This document shows positions 7,020 through 11,730 of a DNA stretch of 11,730 nt, one piece after another (within the stretch, counting starts at the first letter, position 1; each line of letters starts with the position of its first letter). The stretch is from assembly GCA_002501085.1 (NCBI GenBank), contig DLRL01000100.1:1-11730 (forward strand), given 5' to 3'. This stretch comes from Gemmatimonadales bacterium UBA7889. Its GTDB lineage: Bacteria; Gemmatimonadota; Gemmatimonadetes; Longimicrobiales; Gaopeijiaceae. The notes under the pieces are model-generated. The model was not told where the DNA came from. It saw nothing but the letters and a program-made list of their open reading frames with translations, and ran no database searches. Both the position numbers and the translations under genes were made by a program.

Positions 7020-8948
7020 CTAAAAGAGCCGCACTGCGATAAATGCCCCGGAGTATGCCAAGAAAAGCATGTAAGAGAACTGGAGTATCGGCCATTTCCA
7101 GCCTCCGGTCTCACGACGCATGACGGCAACCGTCGACATGCATTGGAGTGCAAACGCGAAGAATACGAGAAGCCCAATTGCAGAGGGGAGCGTTAGGTCT
7201 CGCCGCAATGTTTCTTGGAGCGTGATCGAGTCATCAGTCGCATCCTCAACCCCGTAAATAGTCCCGAGTGTTCCCACAATCACTTCTCGTGCTGCCAGCG
7301 ATGTGACTAGCCCAACGCCGATTCGCCAATCAAAGCCAAGTGGCTCAATAGTAGGCTCTATCACCTGACCGATCCGCCCCAATGCACTGTCCTCGATGAG
7401 GGGTGGGCCAGCATCTGTTCTCGGAAACTGAGTCAGCACCCAGAGTACGATTGCGACAGCGAATATGATGCTGCCGGCTCTTCTCAGAAATATCTTGCTT
7501 CGGTCCAGTAAACGAAGACCGATGGATCGAGCCGAAGGCAACCGGTAAGACGGGAGGTCCATCACGAATGATCCGGGCTGGGCCCGAAGCAGCGTTCTCT
7601 TGAGGAGAAATGCGGTTACTACCGCTGCTGCAATACCAAGACCGTAAAGCCCAAGCAGCACTGCTGCCCGATAACCCAGAAATGGCCCTAACAAACGGCC
7701 TTCTGGGATAAATGCAGCGATAAGTAAGGCATATACAGGAAGACGTGCCGAACACGTCATAAAAGGTGTGATGAAAATCGTGGCAAGGCGATCTCGCTCA
7801 TCTTCCACGGTTCGCGCAGCCAGGATCGCCGGAATCGCACATGCGTAACCCGAAAGAAGAGGAAGAAACGCTCTCCCTTGGAGGCCGACTCTATACATGA
7901 CTCGGTCTGCGATAACAGCCGCCCTCGCCATGTAACCGGAATCTTCAAGAATACCAAGAAAAAGGAAAAGGATAAGAATCTGGGGAAGGAAAATTACGAC
8001 AGAACCAACCCCTGCCCACACACCATCGATCAACAAAGACCGAAACCAACCGTCAGAGAGCCTGCTAGCTAGCCACTCCCCTGAAGTTGTGATCAAGAGA
8101 TCTACCCCATCCATCAGGGGCACAGCCCATGTAAAGATCGACTGGAAAACAACAACCACTACTGCCAAGAAGACGAGCGGGCCCCAGATCCGATGCAGGA
8201 ACACTGAATCGAGTGCATTCGTCGATTGTGCAGGGCCAGGCGAAACAAAGCTGGCACGATCCACCACCTTATCTAAATGCCTGCGGCGGGCGGTAAAGGC
8301 ATCGATCATGGGCAATGGAACACCATGTGGCACATTACTTAGCACATGCTCAGGAAGAGGTAGGCCTGATTCGCGAACCTCCACTTGTGAGAGAAACTCT
8401 TTAACCTCCTCAACCCCTAGCCCCACGCGTGCATTGGTTTTGACGACCTCAACGCCAAGCAGGTCAGCTAACTCCAACTCGTTCAGGCTTCCGCCACGTT
8501 CTTCTAGCTCGTCCCACATGTTGAGCACCAGCAGCGTTGGAATCTCGAGCTTCAGTACTGGCTCAACGAGCATGAGTTGGCTCTCGAGCCGTGTACAGTC
8601 AACTATCATTACTACTGCATCGGGGGCAGGAAGATCTTCAACTTGGCCTTCCAGCACATCCCGAGTCACTCGCTCATCTAGCGTTCGAGCAGAAAAGCCG
8701 TGAACCCCTGGAAGGTCAACAAGCTCAACGTTTCGCTCGCTGTCACACTGGACTTGGCCCACGTACTTTTCTACGGTAACACCCGGGTAGTTGGCTACCT
8801 TCTGCCGAAGCCCGGTTAGGCGATTAAAAAGTGTAGTTTTTCCTGAGTTCGGTGGCCCAATCAGCGCGATTAGAGGAGAGCGGGTTTCATTCTCCACCTG
8901 AGCACCAGTCAGGGTGGTGCCTTCCGCCGTCGTACTGGGGTCACGCAA
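7020..8948 (-). CDS. feoB: Ferrous iron transporter FeoB
   Basis: This 642-aa inner-membrane Fe(II) transporter has an N-terminal G-protein domain: G1 GPPNSGKT (31-38), switch I NYPGVTVE (53-60), G3 D78-LPG and G4 N143-MWD. A helical GDI-like region links it to the membrane part, which starts near residue 255. The channel portion carries the hallmark blocks EDSGYMARAA (335-344), LLSGYACAIPA with C370, TPFMTCSARLPVY with C399, and a C-terminal FALQCMSTVAVMRRETGGW. It is shorter than the 773-aa E. coli FeoB but complete in both Gate-like halves. The start is a TTG 25 bp after the feoA stop, with no clear Shine-Dalgarno. The conserved core begins near residue 25, so a GTG at codon 18 is an alternative. 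Pairing with feoA and a Fur-like upstream site supports iron uptake under iron limitation. No feoC follows; the gene is convergent with its left neighbour. Confidence 0.95.
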   Translation of the reverse strand: MRDPSTTAEGTTLTGAQVENETRSPLIALIGPPNSGKTTLFNRLTGLRQKVANYPGVTVEKYVGQVQCDSERNVELVDLPGVHGFSARTLDERVTRDVLEGQVEDLPAPDAVVMIVDCTRLESQLMLVEPVLKLEIPTLLVLNMWDELEERGGSLNELELADLLGVEVVKTNARVGLGVEEVKEFLSQVEVRESGLPLPEHVLSNVPHGVPLPMIDAFTARRRHLDKVVDRASFVSPGPAQSTNALDSVFLHRIWGPLVFLAVVVVVFQSIFTWAVPLMDGVDLLITTSGEWLASRLSDGWFRSLLIDGVWAGVGSVVIFLPQILILFLFLGILEDSGYMARAAVIADRVMYRVGLQGRAFLPLLSGYACAIPAILAARTVEDERDRLATIFITPFMTCSARLPVYALLIAAFIPEGRLLGPFLGYRAAVLLGLYGLGIAAAVVTAFLLKRTLLRAQPGSFVMDLPSYRLPSARSIGLRLLDRSKIFLRRAGSIIFAVAIVLWVLTQFPRTDAGPPLIEDSALGRIGQVIEPTIEPLGFDWRIGVGLVTSLAAREVIVGTLGTIYGVEDATDDSITLQETLRRDLTLPSAIGLLVFFAFALQCMSTVAVMRRETGGWKWPILQFSYMLFLAYSGAFIAVRLF

Positions 8949-8973
8949 GGGATTCGTGAACTTATTAGATCTC

Positions 8974-9267
8974 TTAGGAGACGTCGCTTAGAAGGCGTAC
9001 ACAGAGACAGTCTGCCGTCTCGCGCCGAAGTGCCAATAGTGATCCGTCCACCGATACTATCGGATCCCCTGTAGGTGATGATCGCACTGGACAAATCCGG
9101 CACCCAGGTAGCACGCCTCGTTCGAGCAGGGGCTCTGCTCGTTCAGTAGGCAAATCAATGCGCACTAATTCGACTGTCTGGCTCAAAGGGATGTCACCGA
9201 GACGCAATTCGCCGCCCGCTTCTTCGTTCCGTGAGCCTAACATTGATTTTGGCGCGTTCAAACCCAC
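8974..9267 (-). CDS. feoA: FeoA family protein, partner of FeoB
   Basis: This 97-aa protein shows the small SH3-like FeoA fold across about residues 20-93: LRLGDIPLSQTVELVRI, then LLERGVLPGCRICPV, then a GDPIVSVDGSLLALRRETADCLCVRLL strand set ending in the usual 'laLrr-x-x-A' block. FeoA is a cytoplasmic accessory protein needed for FeoB-dependent Fe(II) uptake, thought to act on or with the FeoB G-domain. It is about 20 residues longer at the N-terminus than many FeoA proteins. The GTG start at 9267 has AGGAG 10 nt upstream. An in-frame ATG at 9243 (residue 9) lacks a ribosome site but would give a more typical length. feoB follows after 25 bp in the same direction, indicating an operon. The gene is short and diverged enough that automated annotation might leave it hypothetical. 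Confidence 0.85.
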   Translation of the reverse strand: MGLNAPKSMLGSRNEEAGGELRLGDIPLSQTVELVRIDLPTERAEPLLERGVLPGCRICPVRSSPTGDPIVSVDGSLLALRRETADCLCVRLLSDVS

Positions 9268-9277
9268 TCGCGACTTG

Positions 9278-9282
9278 CTCCT
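9278..9282 (-). promoter_or_regulatory. Shine-Dalgarno AGGAG for feoA
   Basis: On the minus strand AGGAG precedes the GTG at 9267 by 10 nt, slightly longer than ideal. It favours the GTG over the internal ATG at 9243, which has no such sequence. Confidence 0.5.
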
Positions 9283-9309
9283 AACCTCTATAACAAGAGA
9301 GGAAGAGAT

Positions 9310-9330
9310 TGAGAATGAGATTGAATCTCA
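9310..9330 (-). promoter_or_regulatory. Fur-like iron box upstream of feoA
   Basis: The core TGAGATTGAATCTCA (9316-9330) is a perfect 7-1-7 inverted repeat, the geometry of the Fur half-site model (TGATAAT-n-ATTATCA), matching 10 of 14 specified positions. Over 9310-9330 I count 15 of 21 matches to the extended Fur box. GAGATTGA also occurs twice at a 12-bp spacing (9305 and 9317). The site is about 42 bp upstream of the feoA start, where a repressor would cover the promoter. A Fur homologue is the first guess; a DtxR/MntR-type regulator is the alternative. The symmetry is seen directly; the regulator is inferred. Confidence 0.6.
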
Positions 9331-9433
9331 ACTCTGCTGCCCGTAAACGCAACGCCTAGTACCAATGTCCCGAGGCAACGCGGGGAGAATAGACCTCAGC
9401 GTTGATGTCCTAATCCAATGACACCTAAAAGGG

Positions 9434-10261
9434 TTAATCCGATATAACTGGCTGATGCAGGTGCACATCACTCTGCGGATAAGGTAGTGAGCAACCAGCC
9501 TCCTCCAGTTTCTCCTTCAGCGCTCGAGTTAAGTCCCAGCGAACCGACCAATAATCCTGGGTACTCACCCATGGTCTGACCACAAGATTTACGGACGAGT
9601 CAGCAAGTTCGTGGACCGCGACAACGGATTCGGGCTCATCAAGCACCCTTTCATCTGATGCTAATAATTCCTTACATATCCTGACCGCCACACTCAGGTC
9701 ATCGTCGTAACTCACACCCACAACAAGATCAACGCGTCTCGTATCGCTTCCAGAATAATTGATGATCGTCTGTCCGAAGATCCTCGAGTTGGGAACCCGT
9801 ATATGGACGTTATCACCTGTAGTGAGAAGGCAGGTGAAAATCCCGACCTCTCGAACAGTTCCGACACTACCGCCGACCTCGACTGCATCCCCAACGTTGA
9901 AGGGCCGGAAGGTCAGAAGCATCACTCCCGCCGCAAAGTTCGAAAAAGTGTCCTGGAATGCTAGCGCAATGGCCAGACCGGCCGCGCCGAGCACTGCCAC
10001 GAACGAAGTAGTATTCACACCGAGTACGCCAACCGCTGCAATTGCGACAAGCGCGATAGTGGTCACATAGATCATACCAGCCATAAACGGCACCAGAATA
10101 TCGTCTAGCGCAGACGCCTGTAGGGCTTTCATTGAAAAACGCTTTGCCCATCCAGCGAAAAACCAGCCAATAGCCAGAACCGCAGCCGCACCAGCTAGTT
10201 TCGGCGCCCATGTCGCAATCACCGATGTAGCCACCTGGAGTAATGCACTTAAATCAAACAT
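9434..10261 (-). CDS. mscS: MscS-type small-conductance mechanosensitive channel
   Basis: This 275-aa protein is close in size to E. coli MscS (286 aa). This channel opens under membrane tension and releases solutes during osmotic downshock; the family forms inner-membrane heptamers. Three membrane segments are visible: about 22-40, 58-81 and the pore helix 85-118. The pore helix has the classic small-residue pattern AVLGAAGLAIALAFQD, with pore-seal leucines at L96 and L100. The kink position (Q112-G113 in E. coli) is Q103-D104 here. The cytoplasmic beta domain follows (FRPFNVGDAVEVGG, VPNSRIFGQTIINYSGSDTRRVD), and the tail ends with the conserved LPYPQSDVHLHQP. The ATG start has AGGGG 6 nt upstream. 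The upstream FeoB-like gene ends 44 bp away on the same strand, so the two are probably co-transcribed. Paralogues such as YnaI/YbdG share the fold, but the length and pore sequence fit MscS itself. Confidence 0.95.
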   Translation of the reverse strand: MFDLSALLQVATSVIATWAPKLAGAAAVLAIGWFFAGWAKRFSMKALQASALDDILVPFMAGMIYVTTIALVAIAAVGVLGVNTTSFVAVLGAAGLAIALAFQDTFSNFAAGVMLLTFRPFNVGDAVEVGGSVGTVREVGIFTCLLTTGDNVHIRVPNSRIFGQTIINYSGSDTRRVDLVVGVSYDDDLSVAVRICKELLASDERVLDEPESVVAVHELADSSVNLVVRPWVSTQDYWSVRWDLTRALKEKLEEAGCSLPYPQSDVHLHQPVISD

Positions 10262-10267
10262 CGAGAT

Positions 10268-10272
10268 CCCCT
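10268..10272 (-). promoter_or_regulatory. Shine-Dalgarno AGGGG for mscS
   Basis: On the minus strand AGGGGATCTCG precedes the ATG, a spacing of 6 nt. It fixes the mscS start at 10261 and shows that the gene has its own good translation signal despite close linkage to the gene upstream. Confidence 0.65.
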
Positions 10273-10305
10273 AGAAACACTTATTGTTAACTAGCAATAG
10301 TCAGT

Positions 10306-11730
10306 TCAACCCGCCACAAGCCTCCATACCTGCGTGACTAGAAAGCACACAGTCAACCCCATCGCCAGGGGCATTAGTGTAGCAACCGCAGTCCACTTTG
10401 TGCTGCGAGTTTCCTTGTAAATCGTATAGATCGTTGTAGAACAAGGGTTATGTAGAAGGCTGAAGAGCATCAAGTTGACCCCAGTCAGCAGTGTCCAGCC
10501 ACCCGCTCTCAATAGGTCACCTGTGGCGCCTACACTGTTGAGTTCAAACATGACACCAGCCCCTTCTCCCATAGCAAACCCACCGGTCAAAACCGTCAGC
10601 ATCAGAACAGTTGGAATCACAATTTCGTTGGCTGGAATTGCTACCACATAAGCCACTAGGATCACTCCATTCATGCCGAGGAGAAGCCCAACCGGATCAA
10701 GCCAGCCCACTGCATGATGTGCCAGACTTACACCATCGAGGCTGATGTTCGAAATCAACCAAATCAACGCCCCAGCCGGGATCGCGAAAATCACCGCCCG
10801 CCAGAGCACAATCAGTGTCCGATCGATAATCGAGGTATAGAGTGTTTGCCAAACCTGTGGAGGACGATAGGGAGGTAGCTCCAGACTGAAACTCGCCGCT
10901 TCCCCACGAAGCACAGTCCGAGATAAAACCCAAGACGAAAAAAACATCATCACGATCCCTAGAAGCGCGATACCCACAACGGCACCAGCACTGATCAAGC
11001 CCCCTAGTTGTGACGGCGCCAGAGCGCCAATAAAGATCGTTGCGATCAGAATCTGGGTTGGCCAACGGCCATTACATAGAGAGAAGTTATTTGTAATGAT
11101 CGCGACTAGGCGCTCCCGAGGAGAATCAATAACGCGGGTAGCTACTACACCGGCGGCGTTACAGCCGAATCCCATACACATCGTCAGAGCCTGTTTGCCG
11201 TGCGCTCCAGCTTTACGGAAGAGTGAGTCAAGATTAAACGCTACCCTAGGCAGATAACCAAGATCTTCCAGAAGAGTAAAAAGCGGAAAGAAAATCGCCA
11301 TGGGTGGTAGCATGACAGCTACCACCCATGCCGTAGCGAGATACACCCCGTCCAACATCAAGCCATCAAGCCACCAGGGCACCCCAATACCTAGCGAGAG
11401 AGCCTTCAGTGCACTGTGCCCATTATCAATTAGTACTGTTGCCAAAATGGAAGATGGGACATTTGCACCTTCGATCGTGAGCCAAAACACTACTGCAAGA
11501 ATGAGCAGCATGAGAGGGAAACCAAAAATCCGACTGGTAAGCCACTCGTCCATCTTTCGGTCGAAAGCGAGACCCGCCTTCTTGGGTCCTCTGACCTGGA
11601 CCCGTGCTGCTATCTGTTCAGCAACTTCGTAAGCACGGCGTGTTACAACATCTTGGAAATTTGAGGGAAGACTCCACCTTAGGCTTATCGCCTTCTTTAG
11701 CGCCCTCTGACGTACTTCCGCTGCAGCAAT
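10306..11730 (-). CDS. Second FeoB-type metal transporter, membrane portion (N-terminal G domain outside window)
   Basis: The reading frame is open from the window edge to the TGA at 10306-10308. This gives 474 visible residues, so the gene is cut at its 5' end and the ATG at 11553 (visible residue 60) is internal. The first 59 residues (QDVVTRRAYEVAEQIAARV, then KKAGLAFDRK) match the helical linker that normally joins the FeoB G domain to the channel. Conserved blocks follow: DEWLTSRIFGFP, WLTIEGANVPS, FPLFTLLEDLGYLPRVAF, GFGCNAAGVV with C190, DSPRERLVAIITNN, C219 in SLCNGRWPTQI, PANEIVIPT and NPCSTTIYTIYKET. These belong to the FeoB class I recall from Clostridia and Thermotogae, distinct from the feoB at 7020-8948. 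Substrate could be Fe(II) or Mn(II): one of the two P. gingivalis FeoB proteins was reported to serve manganese. mscS lies 44 bp downstream. No feoA is seen on the visible side. Confidence 0.9.
   Translation of the reverse strand: MAAAEVRQRALKKAISLRWSLPSNFQDVVTRRAYEVAEQIAARVQVRGPKKAGLAFDRKMDEWLTSRIFGFPLMLLILAVVFWLTIEGANVPSSILATVLIDNGHSALKALSLGIGVPWWLDGLMLDGVYLATAWVVAVMLPPMAIFFPLFTLLEDLGYLPRVAFNLDSLFRKAGAHGKQALTMCMGFGCNAAGVVATRVIDSPRERLVAIITNNFSLCNGRWPTQILIATIFIGALAPSQLGGLISAGAVVGIALLGIVMMFFSSWVLSRTVLRGEAASFSLELPPYRPPQVWQTLYTSIIDRTLIVLWRAVIFAIPAGALIWLISNISLDGVSLAHHAVGWLDPVGLLLGMNGVILVAYVVAIPANEIVIPTVLMLTVLTGGFAMGEGAGVMFELNSVGATGDLLRAGGWTLLTGVNLMLFSLLHNPCSTTIYTIYKETRSTKWTAVATLMPLAMGLTVCFLVTQVWRLVAG

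Larger units (their letters stand above)
9268..9433 (-). other. Intergenic control region upstream of feoAB
   Basis: This 166-bp gap lies between the mscS stop and the feoA start. It holds the palindromic operator candidate at 9310-9330 and the AGGAG at 9278-9282. No clear factor-independent terminator for mscS is visible, so some transcription from the upstream genes could continue into feoAB. A short direct repeat GCAACGC occurs near 9349 and 9374, of no evident meaning. Confidence 0.5.

Noticed and set aside
7955..8000. Purine-rich stretch (AAGAAAAAGGAAAAGG)
   Set aside because: It is explained as the complement of Phe/Leu/Ile codons in a FeoB membrane helix.
8089..8703. Plus-strand 204-aa Ser/Thr/Arg-rich ORF
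   Set aside because: It is antisense to the G domain and early membrane region of feoB, and the serine and arginine runs are typical of a reverse-strand shadow.
9287..9295. Extended -10-like TG-T-TATAGA on the minus strand upstream of feoA
   Set aside because: Transcription from it would begin at or inside the AGGAG ribosome site and leave almost no leader; no matching -35 is present.
10281..10301. Small inverted repeat TATTG...CAATA between the second FeoB gene and mscS
   Set aside because: The stem is only 5 bp and AT-rich with no T-run; too weak to call a terminator or operator.
11300..11632. Plus-strand 110-aa ORF at the right edge
   Set aside because: It lies wholly antisense to the second FeoB-type gene, whose conserved motifs are in the other strand; composition (Ser/Thr/Pro-rich, no motif) is that of a shadow.
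1..11730. CRISPR, tRNA, rRNA, transposase, integrase or toxin-antitoxin genes
   Set aside because: No repeat-spacer pattern, cloverleaf, IS ends or matching proteins were seen; nearly all the sequence is occupied by the seven genes described.

Overview
The window (11,730 bp, moderate GC) looks like ordinary chromosomal DNA of a free-living Gram-negative-type bacterium. Three features point towards Gemmatimonadota or a related lineage: the C-terminal sequence of a DUF4175-like protein at the left edge, a long secreted sortilin/BNR-repeat protein, and the non-ATG starts of the iron genes. This assignment is inferred from recalled family resemblance, not from a search. I see no rRNA, tRNA, insertion sequence, CRISPR array or phage gene.

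Left half, plus strand. (i) The 3' end of a large protein with a coiled-coil tail (1-495). (ii) A 1023-residue three-module enzyme (693-3764): an APH/choline-kinase-like phosphotransferase, an M23 (LytM-type) zinc metallopeptidase module with all expected ligands, and a class III PLP aminotransferase or phospho-lyase module. (iii) A secreted protein of about 989 residues with some eleven Asp-box (BNR/sortilin) repeats (best start 3940, end 6909). A strong hairpin at 6944-6972 separates this block from the convergent right half.

Right half, minus strand, read right to left. (iv) A second FeoB-type transporter (10306-11730). It is cut by the window edge: its frame stays open to the last base, so the ATG at 11553 is internal. 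(v) An MscS small mechanosensitive channel (9434-10261). (vi) feoA (8974-9267). (vii) feoB (7020-8948), 25 bp after feoA. A palindromic site resembling a Fur box (9310-9330) lies about 42 bp upstream of feoA. It suggests that the feoAB pair is repressed by iron.

Working picture: the minus-strand cluster is a divalent-metal uptake locus with two different FeoB classes and an osmotic safety channel between them. The plus-strand enzyme is probably a kinase plus phospho-lyase for a hydroxylated amine or amino acid, with a metallopeptidase module of unknown purpose in the middle. It is the most interesting gene here. The architecture is one I recall from other bacteria but know of no defined function for, so it is under-characterised rather than certainly new. 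I found no convincing defence system, mobile element or wholly unknown multi-gene system.
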